DNA from: Porphyridium purpureum
Lineage: Eukaryota > Rhodophyta > Bangiophyceae > Porphyridiales > Porphyridiaceae
NCBI GenBank assembly: GCA_008690995.1
Contig: VRMN01000001.1
Span: 1,922,001 to 1,986,000 of the forward strand
Length of the DNA stretch: 64,000 nt
Reading direction: 5' to 3'
Positions 45,819-56,100 of the stretch are shown in pieces. Made by a program: the position numbers and the translations under genes. A model generated the notes under the pieces. It ran no database searches and was not told where the DNA came from. It was given only the letters and a program-made list of their open reading frames with translations. Every line of letters starts with the position of its first letter. Positions within the stretch are counted from its first letter, which is position 1.

Positions 45819-47861
45819 TCAACGCTGAGAAAGTCTGTCTAGTTCTGCTTTTGCCTGGACGACTTGACGTCGGTATTTGGCGATTTCGTCATCCAAGGGG
45901 CCCACAGTATTGCGAACGTCTGCCTGGTTTCTCCTGTTCGCGCCGCTCGCACCCGACTGTATCATCGCGAACTTCTGGGCCTCCGCAATCTCAATGCTGA
46001 CTTGCAAGTCTTGGATCTGCAGCTGGAGTAAATCTCGACGTATCCGTTTGCCCGTTGCCGACATCTCCTCATCCGACTCTAAGATCGCACTATTTGAAAA
46101 AAGACTTCCGGAGTCACTGCCGGCCGAAGAAGCGTATCCCGCACGCGACGAGAGACTTGCCGCTCGCATGACGGTCGAACTCTCGGGTCCAGTCCGGACG
46201 AGGTCCCGCTTTTCACTCGAGACTTGTTCCTGCACAGAACCACGGCCATCGCCTGCACGATCACGACCGGCCGCAGCACTTGTTCCCATGTTTGGACTCG
46301 TTCGCGAGATATCACTCTGTATTTCTTGGTGTAAAAAGCCAAACCCGCCTTGCTCGACCTTGTGACCCGCGGTTTCTGTCGCCGGCTTAGTTCCAAGCTG
46401 AACTTGCGGGGCATTTGAAACGTGGCTGTTTTCGACATGAGTGGCACTAGGGACGGTGCGCTGTTGCTGGCCACGCGTCGAAGACGGGGCGACAGGGTCA
46501 ATCGAAGTCTCTCGCGCGCGCGCGGTTCCAATTTGATTGTTCTCCTGTGCCCGTCGATCTTCTCGCAAACGCAAGATGCCCTCCTGAATGTGCGCGCTCG
46601 CGTCATTCTGCTCACTGACAAATCGCTGCCGCTCGGCACGCAGCAACACCACTTCTTCCTCGAATTCATTTTCTTTAGTGCGCAAGTCCATCCAACGTCG
46701 CTCAAGAGCTTGACGAGACCGTGCAAGCTCCAACTCAAGTGTGTCAAGCTCTGTCTTGCGCCTGATGACCCCCATTTCCTCCTGCCGCAATCGCGCTTCG
46801 CGCTCACGGATTAATTTTCTGCTCGCTTCGACCTCGTGTGCCGTCTCACTGACAACGCTCTCGCGGCCTTCGAGCTCTTCGCGCAGACGCTCTCCTTGAA
46901 CCTCCTGCGCGGCCAGGCGCTCCTCCCTCAACCGAGCTTGCTTCAAGCGCTTCTGAAGGCCGCTTTCCTGGTCCTCAAGGGACAGCCGCAGCTCAGCGAG
47001 GTTCTGCTTGTGCTCGAGTAAAGACTGTTTGATCATGTCGACGCTCGAGGCGTGGGTTTCCAGTACGCTCTTCTGTGCGTCCAGCGCTGCTTTCTCGGCG
47101 TCCAGCTGCGCGCTTTGCTGCTCTGCCTGATGCCTTGCGAGCCGCGCGGCGGCCCAATTTTGCTCAATGCTTGAAGAGACGCGCTCCATGCGCGCTGTGA
47201 GCTCATTTGGATTCAGTTCGCGCAAAAGGTTTTGCATCGCGCGAACGTCAAGGTCGGAGTCAATCTGCATTGTGAGCGATGTTTGGCGATCCGAATCGGG
47301 ATGCAATACAATGTCACGTTCCTGTTCGACCACATCGAGCGCGCGACGTACGGAACGCGCCGCCTGGACAAACGCAAGTACGTCCGTGCCAAGCACTCCC
47401 AGCGCATCCCAAGTGCGCGACGCCTCCCGTACCTGAGCCTCGCGCCGAGTCAGTTGTGCCTCACGCTCATCCAAGCGTCTTTGAGTGCGGTCCACCTCCT
47501 CCTGCCGCCTCCTTGCCCGCTCCATGAGCTCACGGCTCTCCTGCAAAGGAGCAATGTGCTCTGCGCGCAACGCATTCAATTCGTCCAGCGCCGCCTGCCG
47601 CTGCACCAAAATAGCCGCCGAGTCGCGCATACGCTCATCAATCTCCTCGTACGCCGCGCGACGCGCTTGCCTGAGCATCTTCAACTCTGCGTGCGACGCG
47701 CGCGGCGCGTCGTGCCGTGTACGATCGTGCTCGTCATCCGGCGCCTCGGACCCTTCATCGGACTCGGAGGACCAAAAACGCTCCACTTCCACGCTCTGCA
47801 ACTGCCGCGCAAGCGCCGCCGCTCGTGACGAGCGTTCACGAAGCGAGGCGGCCATTGACAT
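45819..47861 (-). CDS. Long coiled-coil protein (unknown function)
   Basis: This 680-residue protein is dominated by heptad-rich, Glu/Arg/Gln-rich coiled coil from about residue 55 to 450 (for example ERARRRQEEVDRTQRRLDE and EARLRQEEMGVIRRKTELD). One short interruption (TWDALGVLGTDVLAFVQAA) occurs. A Ser/Thr-rich, low-complexity linker follows (about 450-600) and then a short C-terminal coiled coil (LLQLQIQDLQVSIEIAEAQK). This layout is common in Golgi, centrosome and cytoskeletal tether proteins, but no family motif is visible. The ATG at 47861 was used; M20 (47855) is equally possible. A GTACAGTG motif lies at 47985-47992, about 125 bases upstream. Confidence 0.75.
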   Translation of the reverse strand: MSMAASLRERSSRAAALARQLQSVEVERFWSSESDEGSEAPDDEHDRTRHDAPRASHAELKMLRQARRAAYEEIDERMRDSAAILVQRQAALDELNALRAEHIAPLQESRELMERARRRQEEVDRTQRRLDEREAQLTRREAQVREASRTWDALGVLGTDVLAFVQAARSVRRALDVVEQERDIVLHPDSDRQTSLTMQIDSDLDVRAMQNLLRELNPNELTARMERVSSSIEQNWAAARLARHQAEQQSAQLDAEKAALDAQKSVLETHASSVDMIKQSLLEHKQNLAELRLSLEDQESGLQKRLKQARLREERLAAQEVQGERLREELEGRESVVSETAHEVEASRKLIREREARLRQEEMGVIRRKTELDTLELELARSRQALERRWMDLRTKENEFEEEVVLLRAERQRFVSEQNDASAHIQEGILRLREDRRAQENNQIGTARARETSIDPVAPSSTRGQQQRTVPSATHVENSHVSNAPQVQLGTKPATETAGHKVEQGGFGFLHQEIQSDISRTSPNMGTSAAAGRDRAGDGRGSVQEQVSSEKRDLVRTGPESSTVMRAASLSSRAGYASSAGSDSGSLFSNSAILESDEEMSATGKRIRRDLLQLQIQDLQVSIEIAEAQKFAMIQSGASGANRRNQADVRNTVGPLDDEIAKYRRQVVQAKAELDRLSQR

Positions 47862-49049
47862 TATCCCCTCGAAAACCCAACCGCGTGCGCAGAGTCCATC
47901 CTCATCCACCACGTGCCAACTCCCTCATCCACGCTTCCTCCCGCTCAACTCGCGCCCCCATTCCCCCCCCAGAACTCGCCGGAGGTACAGTGCATTTCAT
48001 CTGAGTTCTTGCAATGCATTACATACGAATGCTTCATTTCTTATGTCATGCCACATTGCATTGTAATTGCATTCCATAAGGTTTAAGAACGAGGAGGTAC
48101 TGTGAGCACAGCTGTTCGGTCGTCGCCGCTGAAGGCCGAGGCGCACAGGCGAGAAGAAGACGGCGGTGGTTGTTGTGTCGCGAGACCCTCGATGGATTCG
48201 TCGCTGGTCCTTTTGTGACGCGTGTAGCTGCGCCACGTGGGGCACATGATGTACGTTATTGTCTAGACTTTGCGGGTTTATTTTTCCTCTCGTACCAGGA
48301 CGCTCGACTTATTTGCAATGGAGTGAATCGCGCACGTGCGTCCCTCGGGGCGCCGCGCGGGTGTTGGCTGGGCCAAGTGATGCATATCAACTTGTCAAAA
48401 CGGATTTCCCGGCATAAGTCTCTTTTCAAGAGCGTGATGAATCAAACGGTACATGCATCACCACGCTGATGACCCAGCCATGCAGCTCCTCGGCAGACCG
48501 GAAAATGTCATATTCGGTATTTTCTCTCGCGTCGATCTGATCGGTAGTGTGCGAGCAGAAGAGCAATGTAGCTAACACTTGCGCAACATGTCGCGATCTT
48601 TCTACCTTTCATATCGCTTTTCACCCCGTTGTCTTACATCTGCAGTTGATCAAGTTTGAGCTTTACCGAGTGCAAAGGACCTTGCAGCAGTCTTGCACGA
48701 CGGTCATGACGGTCAGCGGCTCCAAAATCGGCTGGTCTTTCTCCCTCATCGCCAGTTCATGAGCAAGCGCGGCGCGAAACAAAGAAGAAGACGAATCGAA
48801 AAAGTCAGCTAGAATCCGTACTTTAGTTTACGTGTATTTAACAACATACGGCAACCATCCTCTCCCTTTTCCATCTGCTCCATGCGGCAGGCCAGCCGAA
48901 CGCCTTCCAGGTTTGACGCTGGAATAACGTCACGAAATTCGTCGCTGCTCTTTGTCATGCGGAACGCGTCCTTCACCACGCCGCGAGCCCGCGACCCGCG
49001 GCGTGTGCACAGCGCATGGCCAAAGCCTGTGCGTCAGAACACGCATAGG
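47862..49049. other. Intergenic region between the coiled-coil gene and NOT2
   Basis: These 1,188 bases hold the promoter of the coiled-coil gene (motif at 47985-47992) and the 3' region of NOT2. Short frames are present but none has support. Confidence 0.45.
47985..47992 (+). promoter_or_regulatory. GTACAGTG motif upstream of the coiled-coil gene
   Basis: The octamer lies about 125 bases before the ATG of the minus-strand coiled-coil gene, and is therefore in reverse orientation relative to it. Confidence 0.35.
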
Positions 49050-50381
49050 TTACCTGAAAGAGCGGATTTCGTCCTCTGTGAGAAAGCCTTCTAAAAATGT
49101 GCGGTTCGCATCGCGGAAGGGCCGCCTCTCCCAGCTGTTAACGTCAAAGTAAATGTATGCTCCTTGGCTCTCGAACCCACCCATTTGAGTGCCCGGCACT
49201 TGCGCAAACCACAGCTTGAGCTCGCGATGGTACTGCCAATGCCGGTTGTATAGCTCGAGTGCGGCGTACACCTGTAAGGCGTCTCTCGGCATGCTGTAAA
49301 AAATGTAGAACAATGTCTCCACATTGAAGCGCGCGAAATGAACACCCTTGAGAGGCGGCGGCGAGACTCGGTAGCATTCTGGGATCCGAAAGTCCGGTTC
49401 CGTGTCCTGTCCGGCTGCGTTTTCGCTGAATACACTCTCCATCGACGCGTACAAAGGGTCGGCAGAGTTCAGATTCAGGCCTAGTCTAGTGAGATCCAGG
49501 CCGACCGAAAGCAACAGTAGTTTGGCGTTCTCCGGACCTGGGTTCATAGTGCGTAACAGGCCACGGATCCCAAAAAACTCTTCGCGAGCCTTCTCGGGGG
49601 AAGTTCCGATCGCGCCCGCGCTGCCTGCCGGACCGGTCCGCGGCGCAGAAGCTCCCATACCGCTTCCGCCTGACGTTGCAGCTGAAGAAAAGGCGGAACT
49701 CTCTTGAGAGTTAGCCGTACCAGACTTTTGCGCTGATGCTGACGACGACACGGCGTATCCACCCAAGCTTGACTGCATGGCTGAGGCGTTCTCGTGGCCA
49801 TTATGATACAAAGACGCGTTATGGTATTCATCGCCAGGAGCGGAGCTCATCGTGCTCTCTTTCGACGGCGCCGAGACCGCTTTTCTTGATCCACCTAGTG
49901 CCGGAAAGTCCTCATTACTTACTGTAAATTCTGGGCTCGAAGTCACCGGCGGGCGCGTGTCGCGATAGAAATGTGCATTGTACGCACCGAACGCCCCGGG
50001 CGGGCCCATGCCCGAACCTGGCCCAGCAAAGGCCGCGGAGCTGCTTCCATTAGCGCTTGCGACGGGACTGCTGTGGCTTGCGGGCGCTCCCAGCGACGGG
50101 AACTCGCGCATATCCAGTGTTACGCCGTTTTGACCGCTCATCCCTTGCGACGGCATCGACATACCACCCATCCGAGAGGGAGACATCCGTTGCTGGTGCT
50201 GCTGCGGCGGCGGCGTTCCACCCATCATCCCGTCCATTGACATGACGCCGGCCGGCACGTGCATTTGGCCGGCAGATCGCGCCGCCGCCACGTCGGCAAA
50301 CGCTGAGGAGGTACCCATTCCATGTGCTGGGCCGGAGCCCGTACCCCCCGCGGACCACACACTATTCGTTCCGTTGTTCAT
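49050..50381 (-). CDS. NOT2: CCR4-NOT transcription/deadenylation complex subunit 2
   Basis: This 443-residue protein has a Gly/Ser/Met-rich disordered N-terminus (about 1-265). It contains two short conserved motifs of CNOT2, LDMREFPSLG (about 70) and FTVSNEDFPALGG (about 150). The C-terminal NOT box (about 340-443) follows: FRIPECYRV, FARFNVETLFYIFYSMPRDA, LYNRHWQYHRELKLWF and YIYFDVNSWERRPF. NOT2 bridges the NOT module and supports mRNA deadenylation and repression. The ATG at 50381 is the natural start. Its upstream region is purine-rich on the coding strand. Confidence 0.93.
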   Translation of the reverse strand: MNNGTNSVWSAGGTGSGPAHGMGTSSAFADVAAARSAGQMHVPAGVMSMDGMMGGTPPPQQHQQRMSPSRMGGMSMPSQGMSGQNGVTLDMREFPSLGAPASHSSPVASANGSSSAAFAGPGSGMGPPGAFGAYNAHFYRDTRPPVTSSPEFTVSNEDFPALGGSRKAVSAPSKESTMSSAPGDEYHNASLYHNGHENASAMQSSLGGYAVSSSASAQKSGTANSQESSAFSSAATSGGSGMGASAPRTGPAGSAGAIGTSPEKAREEFFGIRGLLRTMNPGPENAKLLLLSVGLDLTRLGLNLNSADPLYASMESVFSENAAGQDTEPDFRIPECYRVSPPPLKGVHFARFNVETLFYIFYSMPRDALQVYAALELYNRHWQYHRELKLWFAQVPGTQMGGFESQGAYIYFDVNSWERRPFRDANRTFLEGFLTEDEIRSFR

Positions 50382-51026
50382 CTATATGACTCGCCGCGCT
50401 CCCAATGCTCGTCATGCCACCTGGACTGCCGTGCCCCTCGTGTCGTCACGCTGCCACAGCTGCCGTCCAATCGCGCCCCGCGCATCTATCTCCTCCTTCC
50501 GTACTGCCGGCCCTCGCGCGCCTCCGTCTCCTCGCGCCCGCACGTTCCCCCCCTCGTTCTACTCCACGTTTCCTCCGTCTCCCGCCGTTCCCACCCACCC
50601 ACCGCCCCCTTCCCTCTTCAACCCGCGTCTCCCCGCACTCGACCTTCGCGCGCACTTGGCCGAAACCCTACACCGCGACGAAACGCCCAGTAGAGAATGA
50701 ACGCTCGTCTAAGGGACCTTCTTTTTTCATTTCAGGAATGCGACGAATAAACAAAGGATCAAACAAATAGATGCGGTGAGGCCGCGTACACCCGCACTAA
50801 CCGCGCAGCCGCATACACACACGCACGCACGCACGCACGCACGCAGGCTTGCACACCCCAAACCTTTCTTGGCAGATCAGCATGGCTCGAGCTGTGCTCC
50901 TCCTGCTTCGGTGCTGCATGGATCTCACATGCGTTCGGAAGTCCGCGTCACAGCGAGCGTGCCGGTAACAGGCAGTAGGCCGTCAATGCCTGGGCCCGCA
51001 ACCTCCGGATAATGAGCGCTGAATGC
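50382..51026. other. Intergenic region with a simple ACGC repeat
   Basis: These 645 bases include the NOT2 promoter, pyrimidine-rich as written at about 50540-50620. An (ACGC)n microsatellite of about six units lies at 50819-50845. The 3' end of the next minus-strand gene follows. No gene was seen. Confidence 0.5.
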
Positions 51027-51752
51027 TTACTCGTTGTTGACCTCGCGGCCCTCGCTTCCAGACGATTCAGATTCATGATCAACGCTCGCTATGCCGTCAC
51101 GCTCGCAAATCATTGCCTGCAGAGCTTCTACTTCCTCCTCCAGAGAATCGCTCGTGTGCACGCTGAACAAAGGGGCGCCTACCAAAGGAAAGTACTTTGA
51201 CATGTACGCGTGCCAGTGCGCAGCAAAGCCAGTGCAGGCCGCGCGCATACTCTCGATGGCCTGACCCGATGTGCTAAAGCTGAGCGAGAAGCTATATACG
51301 GCGGTCTCTACACGACGTAGACCATTTTTCATAATACAATGCAGCGATTCGTGCGTTGCCCAGGCGCCAGAATCTACATCAACATAGTCTTCATCCTCCC
51401 CAGTCAAGTCCTCTACAGCTGGCGACTCCTGAGGGGGCTCGCTCATGTCCATGCTGAGCAAGGGGCCACCTCCGTCTGGAAATGTGGCTAATATCATCAG
51501 ATTCCAATAAAGAATAACTGATGAACAAGCTTTCCTGATTTCACCAAGTGCCTGACCTCGTGTCACAGAACCATTCAGCATAGAAACGATGGTGCTCTTC
51601 GCATTCGTCCCAAGGAAACGCATCGCTAGCTCATTCATGCAAAGCTCCCGAAAATCATCGGCAGACACCACACCCAACGAATACTGTGCGCGATGCCACG
51701 CGTAAGCAGACTTTCGACGCGGGTTCTTCTTGATCGCGAAGGTACGAAACAT
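51027..51752 (-). CDS. Protein with two 51-residue internal repeats (unknown function)
   Basis: This 241-residue protein is not recognised. Residues 54-104 and 151-201 are an internal duplication of equal length without gaps (about 16 identities of 51). They share a GQA...R.AC core, W, FP and GxPL(L/F)S. The second repeat ends PLFSVHTSDSLEEEV, and an acidic linker separates them. The N-terminus has NPRRKSAYAWHRAQ. The neighbouring gene at 52700 also has an RRSKWAW element and an LLFSVHT element, so the two may be related. The ATG at 51752 was used. A TATA box (TCTATAAAA, minus strand, about 51833-51841) lies about 85 bases upstream and supports it. Confidence 0.7.
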   Translation of the reverse strand: MFRTFAIKKNPRRKSAYAWHRAQYSLGVVSADDFRELCMNELAMRFLGTNAKSTIVSMLNGSVTRGQALGEIRKACSSVILYWNLMILATFPDGGGPLLSMDMSEPPQESPAVEDLTGEDEDYVDVDSGAWATHESLHCIMKNGLRRVETAVYSFSLSFSTSGQAIESMRAACTGFAAHWHAYMSKYFPLVGAPLFSVHTSDSLEEEVEALQAMICERDGIASVDHESESSGSEGREVNNE

Positions 51753-52699
51753 CCTGTCGGCCCTCGGCACGTCAGAACGTCTGCGTGGTGGCGCCCCGCA
51801 CTACTGATCCTTTCGCAAGATCAGGACTGTTGTTTTATAGACGCCTGTCCATTCGCTCAATGATCTCTTTCGCGAAGTTTGAACCGACTTCCACCTGTGT
51901 GACTTGTCGAATCCACAGAGACGCGCGGTGCTACACACCGACGTCAGCGCACATCAAAACGGTGGCAGACGGCGCATTCCAATTCTGTTGCCAGACAAGT
52001 GCCTACAAACAACAGAATAGCCATGACGTGTCAGAGGTAAGGACCAGGCCATGCCCGATCTCCTCTGGTTTGATATAAACTCCTTTCGATACATCAGAAA
52101 GCAGGCTCGGGAAGGACTGGTGCTAGGGCAAAGATCCGATTTTGCTTCCACCAGCGTCGCTGTGGGACGAAAAAAAAACCGTTCAAAATCATAAATCTCC
52201 AGTGTTTACTGATAAAATTATTCCAGCCCACAAATCGCGACGGGTTGTTATGGTTTCGACGATCGCGCTCTCTCAGTGTGCACATAACCGATCGTCATTC
52301 TTCCCGTCCGCGGGTGCGACAAGGTTCGCATACAGAAGTGACCGAGAAGCGCGAGTCTTGCCCGTGTAAGCGCGATCCAGCGACGACACACTTCTTTTTC
52401 AGCGCAGTCCGCAGCGAGAGCTTTCTGTGCTTCGATGCCGCCACAGCTGCACAGCTTGAGAAGATCGGTGCGAGTACGCTGTCTAATGTCGCACTCAGCA
52501 AACAGCGGTCCTTCAGTTTGTTAAGCAAATACGCTCGCACCGAATATGTATTTATCATTAGGACTATTAAATGAAGGACTAGACGTGGGGAAAGAATCTC
52601 GCCATGCCCGCTCTTGGAACCCGCGCCTCTGCGTGCTTACGCGCATCACACATCATATCCTGTTGGCTCAACGCAAGTTGGGATCGTGGCGCTCTATTC
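51753..52699. other. Intergenic region between two related unknown genes
   Basis: These 947 bases carry the TATA box of the gene at 51027-51752 near 51833-51841 and the 3' region of the gene at 52700-53839. Nothing else was recognised. Confidence 0.45.
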
Positions 52700-53839
52700 T
52701 TAGAAATTTAAGTATGTCAGCCAATCGTCTCCCGCATCCTCGGCGACGTGCTGCTCCAATTTGTCGTTTGGAGCAAGGATTTCGAAAATTTCATCCTGTG
52801 TGGTAGCCGAACCCGGCTCACTAGTGCTTTCCAAACTCTGGACAGACAAGCCTCCATCCCCCATATCAGAAATGTGAACTCCCTCTTCGGGATTCATTGT
52901 GTGTACGCTGAACAACAAAAACTGTCTCTTTGGACGACACTCGGCCATGCGCGAAATTCCCTGTGTAGCTAATCCTGGACAAGCTTCGCCAATGTCGCAA
53001 ATATCATCCATATTCTGCGCAATAGACCCGATTGATTCAGGAAGTGGGGAGGCCAAAGATGGCGTTTCAAGCTCATTCACAAAGGACTCTGGCGAATCAT
53101 GTTCAGAAGACGAGTCCGACCCTGCATCACCATCCAAGGTGGCGCAGACTGGAGGAATCTCAGAATGGGTGGAGGAAGAGCAAAGCAAGCCCGACAGCTT
53201 CGTTTTCTTCAATAAACGCTTTGCTGCTTTCTTTTCCCGATCCTTTCTTTGGCGTTCCAAGATTTGGGGTTTCTCCGCGGCCTGCCATGATCCCGCAGGC
53301 CAGTCCGTGTTCAGTAGCCATGCCCATTTCGATCTCCGACCCGTATTCTTCTTTTCCACCGGGGCCGTGCTTATGCTGTGGCCGATCAAAAGGCCCCTTC
53401 TTCCAGAGACCGGTTGTACAGTAGCATTCCCAGCCACAACTCTCTCTGCGTAAGCCTTGCACTCCTTGTCAACATTCTGCTCTGAGGTGAAGTGATCGGG
53501 TGAAGAATCGGTCATCCACGTATCATCCATTCGACGCTGTGGTGCTTCGTATGCGAACGTCGTGTCACACCCTGCTGGAAGGTACAAGCTCGGCCGTACG
53601 CCTTCGAACCCAGAGCGTGGAGAGGAAGATGAAGACACATCGCTCACACACTGGATCGCTTTCACACGCCGAGCAGCCTTCTTTTGCCGATCTGATCGTT
53701 GGCGTTTCTGAATTCGCGACTTCTCCTCATCCTCCCAGGATCCCTCAGGCCAGGAATTCTCCAACAGCCATGCCCACTTGGACCTCCGACCCGTCCTCCT
53801 GGCGGCAGATGTTGCACGGTTCGCAGTGGCCTCTTCCAT
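52700..53839 (-). CDS. Protein with duplicated RRSKWAWLL basic module (unknown function)
   Basis: This 379-residue protein is not recognised. Two nearly identical 43-residue modules lie at 16-58 and 166-208. Each begins TGRRSKWAWLL, then WPxGSW, then a basic helix such as RQRKDREKKAAKR. The conserved Trp residues and basic helix resemble a DNA- or RNA-binding element, but no known family fits. The rest is Ser- and acid-rich, and the C-terminal part contains QFLLFSVHTMNPEEGV, reminiscent of the adjacent protein at 51027. The ATG at 53839 was chosen; the frame is open 37 codons further without ATG. A TATA-like TCTATAAAAG lies at about 54048-54057 on the minus strand. A transcription regulator is a guess. 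Confidence 0.7.
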   Translation of the reverse strand: MEEATANRATSAARRTGRRSKWAWLLENSWPEGSWEDEEKSRIQKRQRSDRQKKAARRVKAIQCVSDVSSSSSPRSGFEGVRPSLYLPAGCDTTFAYEAPQRRMDDTWMTDSSPDHFTSEQNVDKECKAYAERVVAGNATVQPVSGRRGLLIGHSISTAPVEKKNTGRRSKWAWLLNTDWPAGSWQAAEKPQILERQRKDREKKAAKRLLKKTKLSGLLCSSSTHSEIPPVCATLDGDAGSDSSSEHDSPESFVNELETPSLASPLPESIGSIAQNMDDICDIGEACPGLATQGISRMAECRPKRQFLLFSVHTMNPEEGVHISDMGDGGLSVQSLESTSEPGSATTQDEIFEILAPNDKLEQHVAEDAGDDWLTYLNF

Positions 53840-54729
53840 GGCAATGTCCTTTCTTCCGGTTTGGCAAAAGATCAATCCCTTGACCAAGCCTTTCACCCGT
53901 GTCAAAAGAAACCCTTTCTCTTCCTCAGCTGCACGAGCACACTCACGCACGCACAGAGTAGCCAGTTTCCTCTCTTCGAGTTCACGCTTTTGTCTTCGCT
54001 TGCGGAGTGTGCCAACCTTCGCCCGCCTGCAAAGCCGCTACGCCTTGCTTTTATAGACACCGCAGACCAGTCCCGTGTCCGCCTGCCCGTTGATTTCGGT
54101 GACGATCGAATTGAGCTTTGTTCTACTGTCTTTTTTATTATCTTTTTGCCTGGTATATCTAGTAGAAATTTTGTGGCAAGCGCAGTCACACCACCCAAAG
54201 AGAGGAGATTCCTTATTTTTCGAAGGTTTCGGAAGGAAGCTCCGCACGCGTTTCGCTCATTAATTTTGATACTTTCTCGAACTAAAGCAGGGCACTGATT
54301 TCGTTCTTATGGTCGTCGTTTTGTCGTCGACCGAGACGCGCCGCAGCAACGCACAGACAGCAAGGCTCCACACAACGTGCGCAAACACCACCAAAGTCGA
54401 AGAAGGAATAAAAGTGAAAAACGCCGAAAACGTGCGTAGCCCATAGAGCTGCGTGTGTGCGTGTGAGAATTGGACGCGTTGCTTGTCGTTTTGTCGTCTG
54501 TTGTGTGTTTTCTACTCGCGCTCATCGTGACAACAGTGTCAGAGGTACAGTGAGTTTACATTTCGATGAAAGTACAGTGATGGAGATGGGGTACAGTGGG
54601 CTGAACCTGGAGTGTGAGTGAACGCGGGGCGCGCACGAGTGGGTGAGGGGGGTTGGAGGCGTGGTGGGTCGATGTCCGGTGCGTGCGGTATAGTGAAAGA
54701 GCCATCGACGACGACAATCGGTTGCGCGC
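53840..54729. other. Divergent intergenic region
   Basis: These 890 bases hold the promoter of the duplicated-module gene (TATA-like at about 54048-54057) and that of the UBX-protein gene (three GTACAGTG motifs at 54545-54598). No gene lies inside. Confidence 0.5.
54545..54598 (+). promoter_or_regulatory. Triple GTACAGTG motif upstream of the UBX-protein gene
   Basis: Exact GTACAGTG occurs at 54545-54552, 54572-54579 and 54591-54598, that is 132-185 bases before the ATG at 54730. Three exact octamers in 54 bases is far more than chance would give. This is the best case for the motif being a regulatory element. Confidence 0.6.
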
Positions 54730-56100
54730 ATGGCTGACGCGGTACCTGCGACGCTCGTGGCGGAGCGCGCCGAGAAGCTCGACACGTTTCTGGCTGTGAC
54801 GGACTCCACGTCCCGCCCGGACGCGCAGCTCCGGCTCGAGGCGCACGGATGGGATCTGAACGCGGCCGTCGACGCGTTCCTGTCCGGCGCGCCGCCTCCT
54901 GATGCAAGCGTGCCCGCTGAGCTCGTGCAGCAGGCACACGCGCCTGCCCAAGGAACCGCACAGTCTGGCGCCGCGCACGCGTCGAGCGCCGCGAACACAG
55001 CGACGGGAAATGGCGCGCTTGCGCCGCCGCGTCAACCGCAGCAAGGATGGCAGGGCATCCTGAGATTTCTGTGCTTACCGTTCCGCATGGCGTTTTCTTT
55101 TGTGTCTTTTCTCACCAGTAAGCTGCTCGAGTTGATGGGCGTGCAGCCTCTCCTCACGGCATCGCCAGAAGGCCGCAATGCCGCGCAGGATTTTGCGATC
55201 AAGTTTGAGGCCTCGTTTGGAAACACGCACGCCCGCTTCACGCGCACGTCGCTAGTCCAGGCATTGCGCACTGCGGGGCGAGAATACAAGTTTGCGCTGG
55301 TGTACATTCACGACGAGAATCGGGAAGCGTGTAACTCATTCTGCCGCTCGGTCCTGCAGGATGGCCAAGTGATTCGTTTCATAGACGAGGCCTTTATATT
55401 CTGGGCGGCGTCAACGCGCTTTGCAGAAACTGTACAGGCGCGCTCAGAGTTTCGATTGACACACTTGCCCGCGCTTGCGATCGTCGAAGGGCACCCAACG
55501 CGGCCCCCAGGCCGGGTGATTGCCATGAAACAGGCAAATGCCTTTGGCGGACCCATGGACGCAGCTGGCGTGTTCCAATGGATGCAGCGTGTGCAAGAGC
55601 GATACGGCGTATCCCTGATCTCTGCGCGGATACAGCAGGAGGAGCGCGAAACCAACAGACTGCTTCGGCAACAGCAAGACGAGGAGTTTCAACGCGCTTT
55701 GGAAGAAGATCGCCTGAAAGAACAACGCAAGCGTCAGGAAGAGGAGCGCGTAGCGCGCGAAGTGCGCGAGGCGGAGCAAAAGGAGCGCGAGACGCGAGAG
55801 CGACGCGCGCGAAAGCAGGAATTGCTCGGTGAGGAACCGCCCGCACAGGGCGCGGTGACCGCGAGCGTAGTACTGCGCATGCCAGACGGTTCCCGCAACA
55901 CGCGCAGGTTCCTCAGAGATACGAAATTAGAGATGCTCTTTGACTGGGCAGATACCTTGGGCGTTGAGATCGGCCAGGCCCTCCTTGTGAGTAGCTACCC
56001 ACGCAGGGCGTTCAAGTATCCGGAGGATAAGGACATGTCCATTGCGGAAGCCGGTCTCACGCCGAGTGCCATGCTTCTCATCGAAGAAAGGGTCGACTAG
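54730..56100 (+). CDS. FAF2/UBXD8-like UBA-UAS-UBX protein (p97/CDC48 adaptor)
   Basis: This 456-residue protein has the FAF2 (UBXD8) layout. A UBA-like domain lies at about 14-52. A hydrophobic hairpin (LRFLCLPFRMAFSFVSFLTS, about 111-130) inserts such proteins into ER or lipid-droplet membranes. A thioredoxin-like UAS domain spans about 150-295 (EYKFALVYIHDENREAC). A charged coiled coil spans about 300-365. A C-terminal UBX domain spans about 374-456, with SYPRRAFKY in place of the usual FPR loop. FAF2 recruits p97/CDC48 to ER-associated degradation and lipid droplets. The ATG at 54730 is well placed. It is followed in the same direction by TMEM208 after 133 bases. Confidence 0.9.
   Translation: MADAVPATLVAERAEKLDTFLAVTDSTSRPDAQLRLEAHGWDLNAAVDAFLSGAPPPDASVPAELVQQAHAPAQGTAQSGAAHASSAANTATGNGALAPPRQPQQGWQGILRFLCLPFRMAFSFVSFLTSKLLELMGVQPLLTASPEGRNAAQDFAIKFEASFGNTHARFTRTSLVQALRTAGREYKFALVYIHDENREACNSFCRSVLQDGQVIRFIDEAFIFWAASTRFAETVQARSEFRLTHLPALAIVEGHPTRPPGRVIAMKQANAFGGPMDAAGVFQWMQRVQERYGVSLISARIQQEERETNRLLRQQQDEEFQRALEEDRLKEQRKRQEEERVAREVREAEQKERETRERRARKQELLGEEPPAQGAVTASVVLRMPDGSRNTRRFLRDTKLEMLFDWADTLGVEIGQALLVSSYPRRAFKYPEDKDMSIAEAGLTPSAMLLIEERVD

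Noticed and set aside
50819-50845. Repeat array that might be taken for a CRISPR or telomere-like sequence
   Set aside because: It is a simple ACGC microsatellite of about six units without spacers.
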